This document shows, one piece after another, positions 1 to 5,130 of a stretch of DNA of 5,130 nt. Made by a program: the position numbers and the translations under genes. Positions within the stretch are counted from its first letter, which is position 1; every line of letters begins with the position of its first letter. This stretch comes from an uncultured Burkholderiales bacterium (GTDB taxonomy: Bacteria > Pseudomonadota > Gammaproteobacteria > Burkholderiales > Burkholderiaceae_C): contig CAIODK010000164.1 of NCBI GenBank assembly GCA_903856995.1, positions 1 through 5,130 of the forward strand, written 5' to 3'. The notes beneath the pieces are model-generated. The model had not been told where the DNA came from, ran no database searches, and was given only the letters and a program-made list of their open reading frames with translations.

Positions 1-5
1 AGACC

Positions 6-659
6 TCAGAATTCAAATTCACCGACTTTGACGCCGTCGCCACCCTTGTCGCAGACAGACAGACGAATCTGAATCTTTGCGCCAATCAGGTCGCTACCCA
101 CCAATTGCGAAATGACAAACGGTGTGGATGACCCCGCAGGCGTGGGAACTAGTTTTTCCAAAATGATGGCCCCCGCTAGGCCGTGGTCCGAAGAGTTACA
201 GGCAGCTTCGAACTTGGGTGCTTCGCCGGTAAAGGGGTTGCGCAGTTCTTTGAGCGGGGAATGTGTTTGCAGGTATGCAAGGCAGGTGCCCCAGCTTGCC
301 GCCTCTGGTGCGGCAGCGGGTGCAGCGGCCTTTTCAGGCGTGGCGGCCAGGCCATCACTGCTTGCATCCGCCGCAGGCGAATCGGCTGGCGCCGCTTCAG
401 GGGTAGCCTTGGCGCCGTTGCCACAGGCGGGAATGTCGTAGTCAGCGCTTAAGCGCTTCGTGCCGGCCTCCGTCATCCAGGCGGCCCAGGCTTCACCATT
501 GCGTTTGGTGCCCTCGGTTTTGAGCCCCTCTTCGTAGGCCAGGATGCCAATCCAGGTCACGGAAATCAGCACCAACACCATGAGTGCCAAAAAGGCGTAA
601 TCGCCTGTTACAAGCCGAAGCTTGGGTGACGTGGCTATTGCTTCCACCGGTTCTGTCAT
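6..659 (-). CDS. Membrane-anchored protein of unknown function, four-Cys C-terminal domain
   Basis: I do not recognise this 217-residue protein. Residues 1-20 are a short polar N-terminus, 21-42 form one strong hydrophobic helix, and 84-121 are an Ala/Pro-rich low-complexity linker. The region after the linker has a folded-domain look, with NPFTGE at 141-146 and VCDKGGD at 202-208. Cysteines at 79, 126, 154 and 203 would allow two disulfides if the C-terminal part is periplasmic, which fits an N-in/C-out topology (inferred). The start is supported by a GGAG Shine-Dalgarno six bases upstream of the ATG. The NPFTG segment and single N-terminal helix faintly recall pilin-like proteins, but there is no proper prepilin peptidase site (no G followed by F and E+5). 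It lies 166 bp after the ABC permease gene on the same strand, so it may have its own promoter or receive read-through. A real gene is likely; its function is unknown. Confidence 0.8.
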   Translation of the reverse strand: MTEPVEAIATSPKLRLVTGDYAFLALMVLVLISVTWIGILAYEEGLKTEGTKRNGEAWAAWMTEAGTKRLSADYDIPACGNGAKATPEAAPADSPAADASSDGLAATPEKAAAPAAAPEAASWGTCLAYLQTHSPLKELRNPFTGEAPKFEAACNSSDHGLAGAIILEKLVPTPAGSSTPFVISQLVGSDLIGAKIQIRLSVCDKGGDGVKVGEFEF

Positions 660-665
660 GGGTTA

Positions 666-669
666 CTCC
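666..669 (-). promoter_or_regulatory. Shine-Dalgarno GGAG of the four-Cys membrane protein
   Basis: On the minus strand GGAG is followed by TAACCC and then ATG, a spacing of six bases. This decides the start at 659. A TATCAT hexamer (minus strand, 736-731) could be a -10 element further upstream, but no convincing -35 sits at the right distance, so I do not call a promoter. Confidence 0.6.
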
Positions 670-784
670 AACGTGGGTCCTTATTTCTGCGCGGGCCATT
701 GCGGCAGCGCAGTGCGCAGTTCAGCGCTTTATGATATTCGCAAAAGCCATGAATCGACTGCGAATCTGTCGTATTCAGCAATTT

Positions 785-803
785 ACGCGTTTGAAATACG
801 CGT
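785..803. repeat. ACGCGT inverted/direct repeat pair
   Basis: The self-complementary hexamer ACGCGT occurs twice (785-790 and 798-803) separated by TTGAAAT. As direct repeats the match extends to ACGCGTTT (785-792 and 798-805), 13 bp apart. It lies in the gap between the ABC permease and the membrane-protein gene. It could be a small hairpin or a protein site; there is no T-tract, so it is not a terminator by itself. Confidence 0.3.
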
Positions 804-805
804 TT

Positions 806-825
806 AAAAGCGCCCGCAAGGCCGC
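806..825 (-). terminator. Possible weak intrinsic terminator of the ABC importer operon
   Basis: Directly after the permease stop codon the minus strand can fold GCGGCC against GGGCGC around a TTGC loop. This gives five G-C pairs with one G-G mismatch, followed by only four T. The GC-rich stem and its position immediately after the last importer gene fit a terminator, but the mismatch and short T-run make it much weaker than the two other terminators in the window. Partial read-through into the downstream gene is possible. Confidence 0.35.
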
Positions 826-1593
826 TCAGGTTCCCTGCGAACCCCGGTGCGCCCAGCCCGTGGTGCGTTTTTCGATAAAGCTAAACAGCTCGTACATGGC
901 CATGGCCATGGCGCCCACCACCAGCAGGCCTGCAAAAGCCAGGCCCATTTGCATGGCCGAGCCGGCAGAAATCAGAAGATAGCCAATGCCTTCGTTGGCC
1001 GCCGTCATCTCAGACACCGTGGTGCCCACAAAAGCCAGCGTAATGGCGACCTTGAGCGAGCCATAAAAGTAAGGCATCGACCGTGGCAGCCCCACCTTGA
1101 CCAGCACGTCCCAGCGCTTGGCGCCCAGCACGCGCAGCACGTCTTCGAGCTCAGGTTCCAGGGTCGCCAATCCGGTCGCGATGTTGACCATGATGGGGAA
1201 GAAGCTGATCAAGAAGGCGGTCAAGATGGCAGGGCCCACGCCAATGCCAAACCACACCACCAAGATGGGTACAAAGGCCGCTTTGGGCAGGGCATTGAAA
1301 CCCGTCATGAGCGGGTACACAGCCGCATAAGCCAAACGTGAGCTACCAATGACGAAACCCAAGAGGACGCCCACGACGATGGCGATGCCAAAGCCCACCA
1401 TGGTCACCCAAAACGTACGCCACGCGTGGGCAGCGATGACATCCCGGTATTCCACCATTTGCTCCCAGATTCGCAGCGGCGAAGGAAAGATGAATTCAGA
1501 CACATGGAAGAGCCAGCAAACGGCCTGCCAAATCACCAGAGTGGCAAGCAGCAAGCCCCAAGGGGCCCAAGTTTCGAGTTGTTTTTGATTCAT
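826..1593 (-). CDS. ABC importer permease, NitT/TauT (SsuC/TauC-like) family
   Basis: Inner-membrane channel subunit of 255 residues, the normal length for SsuC/TauC/ThiX-type permeases of the BPD_transp_1 family. Hydrophobic segments lie at about 11-29, 63-83, 88-97, 105-135, 182-195 and 217-240. The cytoplasmic coupling (EAA-type) loop is at about 149-170 (LEDVLRVLGAKRWDVLVKVGLP region), with the conserved Gly at 157 and the Leu-Pro end at 169-170. This loop docks onto the ATPase encoded just upstream. The start overlaps the ATPase stop in an ATGA, indicating translational coupling, and no strong Shine-Dalgarno is needed or seen. Residues 229-233 (MAMAM) are encoded by three tandem CATGGC hexamers. 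The substrate cannot be read from the permease: aliphatic sulfonate, thiamine precursor, nitrate-like and other substrates all use this fold. The family assignment is secure. Confidence 0.93.
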   Translation of the reverse strand: MNQKQLETWAPWGLLLATLVIWQAVCWLFHVSEFIFPSPLRIWEQMVEYRDVIAAHAWRTFWVTMVGFGIAIVVGVLLGFVIGSSRLAYAAVYPLMTGFNALPKAAFVPILVVWFGIGVGPAILTAFLISFFPIMVNIATGLATLEPELEDVLRVLGAKRWDVLVKVGLPRSMPYFYGSLKVAITLAFVGTTVSEMTAANEGIGYLLISAGSAMQMGLAFAGLLVVGAMAMAMYELFSFIEKRTTGWAHRGSQGT

Positions 1594-2423
1594 GGCGTGG
1601 ACTGTCCGATCGTGGTGCCGACTTTGCGGATGGACCCGATGTGGCCGCGCAACTCGTGCACGATGTCGGTGAACTCAGGCGTGTAGGTGACTTCCAAATC
1701 TCGTGGGCGAGGCAAATTGATCTCGCGTTTGACCACAAATCGGCCAGGGCTCTTGCTCATCACATAGACGGTGTCGGCCAAAAAGACGGACTCGCGCAAG
1801 TCGTGCGTGACCAAGATGACGTTGAACTTTTGTTCCGTCCACAAGTCGCGCAAGATGCACCACAGCTCTTCGCGGGTGAAGGCATCGAGTGCACCAAATG
1901 GCTCATCGAGCAACAGCATTTTTGGCTCATGGATCAGTGCTCGGCAAATGCTGGCGCGCTGTTGCATGCCACCCGACAACTCCCACGGAAACTTGCGCTC
2001 GTAGCCCTTCAACCCCACGGTTTGTAGCAAATGGATGGCGCGCGCTTCGTATTCTGCTTTCTTCTCTTTGTAGTTCGAACGGTAAGGCTCGACAATTTCC
2101 AAAGGCAACAGCACGTTGTCAAGGGTGGTGCGCCAAGGCAGCAGCGACGGTGATTGAAACGCCATGCCACTGATTTTGAGAGGACCGTTGACAGGTTGAC
2201 CATCGACATAGATTTGACCGCGGCTGGGTTTTTTCAAGCCCGTGGTGAGCTTCATGAAGGTGGATTTGCCACAGCCTGAGGGGCCCACAATGGCGATGAA
2301 CTCACCCTGTTTGACTTGAAGGTTGATGTCTTCTACCGCGAAGTGGTTTTGGCTCAGCAGCTCATCGTTGTAGGCGAGCCAGACATTTTGGAAGTCGACG
2401 AAGTGGTCAGCAGAAGCAGTCAT
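1590..2423 (-). CDS. ABC importer ATP-binding protein, NitT/TauT (SsuB/TauB-like) family
   Basis: Cytoplasmic ATPase of 277 residues that powers the importer. All nucleotide-binding motifs are present and intact: Walker A GPSGCGKST at 47-55, Q-loop Gln90, signature LSGGMQQR at 149-156, Walker B MLLLDEP at 169-175 with catalytic Glu174, D-loop ALD at 178-180 and switch His207. The PSLLPWRT stretch after the Q-loop (92-99) is typical of the NrtD/SsuB/TauB group. Residues 230-277 form the short basic tail common in this group; there is no extra regulatory domain. It starts 15 bp after the binding-protein stop, with a weak AGG about ten bases before the ATG, and its stop overlaps the permease start by 4 bp, so the three genes form one operon. 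An enzymatically active ATPase is expected. Confidence 0.95.
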   Translation of the reverse strand: MTASADHFVDFQNVWLAYNDELLSQNHFAVEDINLQVKQGEFIAIVGPSGCGKSTFMKLTTGLKKPSRGQIYVDGQPVNGPLKISGMAFQSPSLLPWRTTLDNVLLPLEIVEPYRSNYKEKKAEYEARAIHLLQTVGLKGYERKFPWELSGGMQQRASICRALIHEPKMLLLDEPFGALDAFTREELWCILRDLWTEQKFNVILVTHDLRESVFLADTVYVMSKSPGRFVVKREINLPRPRDLEVTYTPEFTDIVHELRGHIGSIRKVGTTIGQSTP

Positions 2424-2438
2424 TGATAGGTGACCTGC

Positions 2439-3473
2439 TTACTTCTTAACTTTTGGCAGTACGTCAAGTTCCTTGGCCGTAGGCAAAAACGAACCGTTCC
2501 ATATGTCTTCTGCTTTGACACGCGTCTTGGTGTTAAAGGCGTCGGACACTTGGGATGCCATCAAAGACAAACGTGGGCCTTTGATTTGTCCAAAACCTTC
2601 CGTGTGCGCGTCTGGGCTATTGATGACGGTGTCGATGGCCAGCTTCAGGCGACGGGTTTCGAGTTCTGAGTTGATGATCCCGTCACGTGCTTTGACTGAC
2701 TCAATTGCTTTAGCGGGGTCGGTAATCACGTCCTTTGCACCCTTGGTAAACGCAGCCAAGAAGGCTTTGATGGCGGCAGGATTTTCTTTGATCAGCTTCG
2801 GGCTCGCGATGATGGCGTTGCCATACAGTTTCACGCCGAAGTCTGGGTATTGCATGACCACCACTTCTTCAGCTTTCACACCGCGTGCTTCGATGTTGAG
2901 AAGCGAGGTGAAGGTGAAGCCAGTGATGGCATCCACATCACCGCGTACCAACATGGTTTCGCGTAAAGGCGGGTCCATGGACACCCAGTTCACAACGGGC
3001 ACGCTGTTGGCCTTGGCAAAGATCGGGAAGGCACGACGGCCTGCATCAAACACGGGGGCGCCGATTTTTTTGCCAGCCAAATCTGCTGGGGTTTTGATGC
3101 CAGATTTTTTCAAGGCCATGACCGACGCAGGCGTGTTGTTGTAGACCATCATCACGGCGACAGGCTTGTTAGGCGCGTCCGGGTTGTTGGCGTGGAATTC
3201 CATCAGAGCGGCCAAGTCGGCAAAGCCCAAGTCGTAGGCGCCCGAAGCGACCCGGTTGACCGCACCGCCTGAGCCGTTGCCTGCGTCGACGGTGACGTCG
3301 AGCTTGGCGTCTTTGAAATACCCTTTGGTGACTGGCACCAAGAAGAAAGCGGCAGGGCCTTCAAAACGCCAATCAAGTTGGAACTTCAAAGGTGTAGTTT
3401 GTGCCGAAGCACCCGCAAAAGTAGCAGCCAGTGCCAAACCGAGGGTGGTTTTGAGGAAAGTGCGTTTGATCAT
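2439..3473 (-). CDS. ABC importer periplasmic substrate-binding protein, NMT1/THI5-SsuA-like
   Basis: Secreted binding protein of 344 residues that captures the importer's substrate. A Sec signal peptide covers residues 1-24: basic MIKR, a hydrophobic core from about 7 to 20, and an ASA cleavage site before Gln25. The mature part opens with FQLDWRFEGPAAFF (31-44), the place where NMT1/THI5-like proteins carry their L-D-W motif, then KGYFKDAKLDV (50-60) and GNGSGGAVNRVASGAYDLGFAD (65-86), typical of the ThiY/SsuA/TauA superfamily. The CCCFC motif of fungal THI5 is absent. The frame stays open upstream to 3650, but that 59-residue extension would bury the signal peptide and cross the regulatory region, and AGAGG sits five bases before the ATG at 3473, so this start is chosen. 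Substrate unknown; a pyrimidine, thiamine precursor, sulfonate or similar small compound is possible. First gene of the importer operon. Confidence 0.92.
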   Translation of the reverse strand: MIKRTFLKTTLGLALAATFAGASAQTTPLKFQLDWRFEGPAAFFLVPVTKGYFKDAKLDVTVDAGNGSGGAVNRVASGAYDLGFADLAALMEFHANNPDAPNKPVAVMMVYNNTPASVMALKKSGIKTPADLAGKKIGAPVFDAGRRAFPIFAKANSVPVVNWVSMDPPLRETMLVRGDVDAITGFTFTSLLNIEARGVKAEEVVVMQYPDFGVKLYGNAIIASPKLIKENPAAIKAFLAAFTKGAKDVITDPAKAIESVKARDGIINSELETRRLKLAIDTVINSPDAHTEGFGQIKGPRLSLMASQVSDAFNTKTRVKAEDIWNGSFLPTAKELDVLPKVKK

Positions 3474-3478
3474 GGGAG

Positions 3479-3483
3479 CCTCT
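3479..3483 (-). promoter_or_regulatory. Shine-Dalgarno AGAGG that fixes the binding-protein start
   Basis: The minus strand reads AGAGG, then CTCCC, then ATG: a good ribosome site at five-base spacing. With the signal peptide beginning at this ATG, it argues against the longer in-frame start at 3650. Confidence 0.7.
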
Positions 3484-3517
3484 GAAAAACGAAGTGGATG
3501 GAGCATGTTGCGTAGAA

Positions 3518-3546
3518 CGTTGCAATAAGAGTGCCTGGCTGCAACG
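3518..3546. repeat. 7-bp inverted repeat CGTTGCA/TGCAACG in the importer operon leader
   Basis: CGTTGCA (3518-3524) and TGCAACG (3540-3546) are perfect inverted copies separated by 15 bp; their centres are 22 bp apart, about two helical turns. It lies between the TTGTATACAA palindrome and the binding-protein start. It could be a dimeric regulator site or a hairpin in the 5' leader. A related GTTGCG occurs just nearer the start codon. Function unproven. Confidence 0.35.
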
Positions 3547-3589
3547 CTTATTTTGGGGCTATGAACTTCAAATTGTGCGCGAGTTTGGT

Positions 3590-3599
3590 TTGTATACAA
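3590..3599. promoter_or_regulatory. Perfect palindrome TTGTATACAA, candidate GntR-type operator
   Basis: A perfect 10-bp palindrome lies 117 bp upstream of the binding-protein start, the only gene facing away from this gap. TnGT-n-ACnA-shaped palindromes are known operators of GntR-family (FCD subgroup) repressors that respond to small metabolites. The match is by shape only and no regulator gene is visible in the window. It overlaps sequences that could act as a poor -35 (TTGTAT) or -10 (TATACA) element, so it is well placed to control the ABC importer operon; the promoter itself cannot be fixed from the sequence. Confidence 0.45.
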
Positions 3600-3667
3600 G
3601 CTGACTGAGCACCAATCAGGTGACATGCACGGTCTCGGTGCGCAAACCATGGATTGGATTGGGCATC

Positions 3668-3695
3668 AAAAAAGCCAGCAAGGGGCTGGCTTTTT
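3668..3695 (-). terminator. Intrinsic terminator of the TerC-family gene
   Basis: An 11-bp stem (3669-3679 with 3685-3695, core GCCAGC/GCTGGC) has a five-base loop and a run of T on both strands. It begins 23 bp past the TerC-family stop codon. On the minus strand it ends in six T, as an intrinsic terminator should. It insulates the importer operon from the gene upstream. The plus-strand copy would also work, but no plus-strand gene feeds into it. Confidence 0.88.
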
Positions 3696-3718
3696 GTGAG
3701 GGTCAATGACACGCGCGC

Positions 3719-4408
3719 TTATTCGGCATCAGCCGCATTGCGGTGTCGTACTGATTTGATCTTTCCCCAACCCAAGACGATCAGTGCGCCCGTGACTGCG
3801 CTGGTCATGTGGAACCAAGGGTTGGCTTCGCCAAAGGCTTTGAGCACCACGTCGCTGGCCACGGTCTCACCGCCGACCCAGCCGATCAAAGCAGCACCCA
3901 AGGTGATGATGATGGGGAAGCGCTCCATGAGTTTGATCATCAAGGTACTGCCAAAAATCACCAAGGGAATGCTGATGGCCAAGCCGATGATCAACAACAC
4001 TTGGTCGCCTTTGGCGGCTGCAGCAACGCCAATCACGTTGTCTAGGCTCATGACCACGTCAGCGATCAAGATGGTACGAATGGCAACAAACAGGTTGCTG
4101 TGCTCACTCGCTTCTTCTTCACCTTCTTCTTCTGCTTCTAGCAGTTGTGCACCAATCCACAGCAGCAGCAAGCCACCGATGATTTGCAAGTATTCCAAGG
4201 CCATCAACTTGGCCGCAATCACAGTCAAGCCGATTCGTAACACCACAGCTGCACCTGAACCAAAAATGATGGCTTTTTTCTGTTGTTCGGGCGGTAGGCT
4301 GCGAGCGGCCAAAGCGATCACCACAGCGTTGTCACCAGACAGGATGATGTTGATCCAAGTGATCAACAGCAAGCCTAGCCAGAAGTCAGTGCTTTGAAGT
4401 AGTTCCAT
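3719..4408 (-). CDS. TerC/YjbE-family integral membrane protein (putative metal ion transporter)
   Basis: Inner-membrane protein of 229 residues, the compact single-domain size of the YjbE-type branch of the TerC family (LysE superfamily). Relatives act in manganese export (for example MeeF/MeeY, Alx) or tellurite resistance; metal transport here is inferred. Membrane helices lie at about 8-29, 46-68, 72-90, 107-130, 136-156, 167-185 and 200-215. The two hallmark acidic motifs within helices are present: SGDNAVV at 24-30 (Asp26, Asn27) and MSLDNV at 120-125 (Asp123, Asn124), thought to line the ion path. GWVGGE follows at 176-181. The loop at 91-99 (EAEEEGEEE) is strongly acidic and could gather cations. 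GGAG lies ten bases before the ATG. It is a single-gene unit between two terminators, with a structured leader upstream. Not the plasmid tellurite-operon TerC itself. Confidence 0.92.
   Translation of the reverse strand: MELLQSTDFWLGLLLITWINIILSGDNAVVIALAARSLPPEQQKKAIIFGSGAAVVLRIGLTVIAAKLMALEYLQIIGGLLLLWIGAQLLEAEEEGEEEASEHSNLFVAIRTILIADVVMSLDNVIGVAAAAKGDQVLLIIGLAISIPLVIFGSTLMIKLMERFPIIITLGAALIGWVGGETVASDVVLKAFGEANPWFHMTSAVTGALIVLGWGKIKSVRHRNAADAE
4111..4139. repeat. GAA/GAG-rich simple tract inside the TerC-family gene
   Basis: The coding strand is almost pure purine here, a run of GAA/GAG-type triplets broken by GGT, encoding the acidic loop at residues 91-99. It is an imperfect triplet tract whose length could vary between strains in steps of one residue. 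Confidence 0.5.
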
Positions 4409-4418
4409 GTTTTATTTG

Positions 4419-4422
4419 CTCC
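4419..4422 (-). promoter_or_regulatory. Shine-Dalgarno GGAG of the TerC-family gene
   Basis: GGAG precedes the ATG at 4408 by ten bases (CAAATAAAAC), a slightly long but usable spacing. The A-rich spacer is unstructured, so control by masking this site would need pairing from the upstream leader. Confidence 0.5.
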
Positions 4423-4442
4423 AAAAGGGATGTTGTGTTGCG

Positions 4443-4506
4443 ACCGACGCAGACCGCTCTTTATGAACAAAGAGTGTAACGGCGTCGTGTTCCAAGGGGT
4501 GTCGGT
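4443..4506 (-). promoter_or_regulatory. Structured 5' leader of the TerC-family gene with competing stems
   Basis: On the minus strand an inner hairpin CTCTTT-GTTCAT-AAAGAG (4474-4457) is enclosed by CGACGC/GCGTCG (4487-4482 with 4450-4445). The same 3' segment can instead pair as GTCGGT (4448-4443) with ACCGAC (4506-4501), so the two outer stems exclude each other. Relatives of this gene are often preceded by the yybP-ykoY manganese riboswitch, but its conserved GGGGAGUAG-type core is not recognisable here. This may be a different leader, a regulator site or chance; the transcription start is unknown. Confidence 0.35.
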
Positions 4507-4556
4507 ATTACTGCTTATGTGACACACGGTACAAACACTAGGTTGAACCGGCCAAG

Positions 4557-4585
4557 AAAAAGCCCGCTGAAAATCAGCGGGCTTT
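4557..4585 (-). terminator. Intrinsic terminator of the nucleobase permease gene
   Basis: A perfect 12-bp stem (4559-4570 with 4574-4585, core GCCCGCTGA/TCAGCGGGC) with a three-base loop ends in a run of five T on the minus strand. It starts 17 bp past the permease stop codon. This is the strongest terminator in the window and separates the permease from the TerC-family gene. Confidence 0.92.
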
Positions 4586-4602
4586 GGAGGGTTGAGATGT
4601 TC

Positions 4603-5130
4603 CTAGTGGCTGTCGGCTTGACGGGCTGCGTCAATGGCGGCCGAATCATCTTTAGCCGCGCCGTTGAAGAACAGGTTCAGTAGCACCGCTGAGAGGGAGG
4701 CCAGCAAGATGCCCGACTCAATCAGGGGGTGCAGGTTGTGCGGCATCCACTGCTTGAAGTTGGGGGCTATCAGCGGGATCATGCCGATGCCGATGGAAAT
4801 GGCGACAACCAAGCTGTTGAAACGGTTGTTCTTGAAGTCCACCCCGCCCAAGATGCGAATGCCGGTCGCGGCCACCATGCCAAACATCACCAACCCAGCG
4901 CCACCCAAGACCACGGTGGGCAAGGATTCGACCAAGGCAGCCATCTTGGGTATAACACCCAAAATGATCAAGATGATGCCTCCCGCCACACAAACAAAGC
5001 GGCTCTTCACGCCGGTCACGGCGACCAAACCGACGTTTTGCGAAAAGCTGGTGTATGGGAATGTATTGAAGATGCCACCAATTAGCGTTCCCAAACCGTC
5101 AGTGCGTAAACCGCGCGTGAGTGCGGCTCG
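4603..5130 (-). CDS. NCS2/NAT-family nucleobase (xanthine/urate-type) permease, partial
   Basis: C-terminal 175 residues of a proton- or sodium-coupled purine permease in the inner membrane; the gene runs off the window at 5130, so roughly the first 60% is missing (whole proteins are about 430-480 residues). The frame is open to the edge; a TTG at 5094 is an internal leucine, not a start. The visible part begins with GLRTDGLGTLIGG (7-19), then NTFPYTSFSQNVGL (22-35). The NAT signature QNVGLVAVTG is at 31-40; its Gln-Asn lies in the substrate site and Gly40 matches the last variable position. V-K-S-R-F (41-45) follows, then hydrophobic helices to about residue 155. The signature reads like the PucJ/PucK/xanthine branch rather than uracil permease UraA, so xanthine or urate is the likely substrate (inferred). 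A strong terminator follows directly. Confidence 0.9.
   Translation of the reverse strand, partial: RAALTRGLRTDGLGTLIGGIFNTFPYTSFSQNVGLVAVTGVKSRFVCVAGGIILIILGVIPKMAALVESLPTVVLGGAGLVMFGMVAATGIRILGGVDFKNNRFNSLVVAISIGIGMIPLIAPNFKQWMPHNLHPLIESGILLASLSAVLLNLFFNGAAKDDSAAIDAARQADSH

Noticed and set aside
21..659. Type IV pilin or pseudopilin identity for the four-Cys membrane protein
   Set aside because: The sequence before the helix lacks the Gly-Phe cleavage site and the Glu at +5, so a prepilin assignment is not supported.
736..765. ATTCGCA/TGCGAAT inverted repeat as terminator or operator
   Set aside because: Seven-base arms with a 16-base loop, no T-tract and no matching regulator family; likely chance in a short intergenic stretch.
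2473..3144. Plus-strand open frame (223 codons) opposite the binding-protein gene
   Set aside because: Antisense shadow of a well-supported gene; its translation resembles no family and it has no sensible upstream signals.
3474..3650. In-frame 59-residue N-terminal extension of the binding protein, giving 403 residues
   Set aside because: It would place the signal peptide internally, has no good ribosome site and crosses the palindrome and inverted repeat; AGAGG and the signal peptide both support the start at 3473.
3600..3660. TPP riboswitch upstream of the importer operon, suggested by an ACCTGATTGG-like string on the minus strand
   Set aside because: The other conserved elements (CUGAGA, GAUAAUGCCAGCG-type) are missing, so the resemblance is superficial.
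3654..4397. Long plus-strand open frame (247 codons) opposite the TerC-family gene
   Set aside because: It is an antisense shadow: low-complexity Ser/Ala/Thr-rich translation, no family resemblance, and it starts ahead of a strong terminator on that strand.
4409..4560. yybP-ykoY manganese riboswitch in the TerC-family leader
   Set aside because: Expected from the gene family, but the conserved GGGGAGUAG-type core and matching second loop could not be found by eye; only a covariance-model search could settle it.
5092..5094. TTG start codon for a short 163-residue permease
   Set aside because: The frame continues open to the window edge with conserved family sequence (LRTDGLGTLIGG), so this is an internal leucine of a gene cut by the window.

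Overview
The window looks like a chromosomal stretch from a betaproteobacterium. Protein style (PucJ/PucK-like NCS2 permease, YjbE-type TerC protein, NitT/TauT-type ABC importer), moderate GC and gene order suggest Burkholderiales, perhaps Comamonadaceae. That placement is inference from memory of the families, not a search. All five-plus genes lie on the minus strand, so transcription runs from position 5130 toward position 1. There is no mobile element, CRISPR array, tRNA, rRNA or obvious horizontally acquired island.

In the direction of transcription: (1) 5130-4603 is the C-terminal half of an NCS2/NAT nucleobase (xanthine/urate-type) permease, cut by the window edge and closed by a strong intrinsic terminator at 4557-4585. 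(2) A leader of about 190 bp with competing base-pairing possibilities precedes a TerC/YjbE-family membrane protein (4408-3719), which ends in its own strong terminator at 3668-3695. (3) A 245-bp regulatory gap holds a perfect TTGTATACAA palindrome, a typical GntR-type operator shape, and a second 7-bp inverted repeat. (4) A compact three-gene ABC importer follows: periplasmic binding protein (3473-2439), ATPase (2423-1590) and permease (1593-826). ATPase and permease overlap by 4 bp (ATGA), which points to translational coupling. (5) After a 166-bp gap with a possible weak terminator comes a membrane-anchored protein of unknown function (659-6), with one N-terminal membrane helix, an Ala/Pro-rich linker and a four-cysteine C-terminal domain.

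The importer genes work together: the secreted binding protein captures a small substrate, the permease forms the channel and the ATPase drives it. The family covers sulfonates, nitrate, thiamine/pyrimidine precursors, riboflavin and others, and the sequence does not settle the substrate. The nucleobase permease nearby makes a heterocyclic nitrogen compound a reasonable guess only. The best leads are regulatory: the mutually exclusive pairings in the terC-family leader, where the usual manganese riboswitch core is not recognisable, and the palindrome ahead of the importer operon. I see no clear new multi-gene system here.
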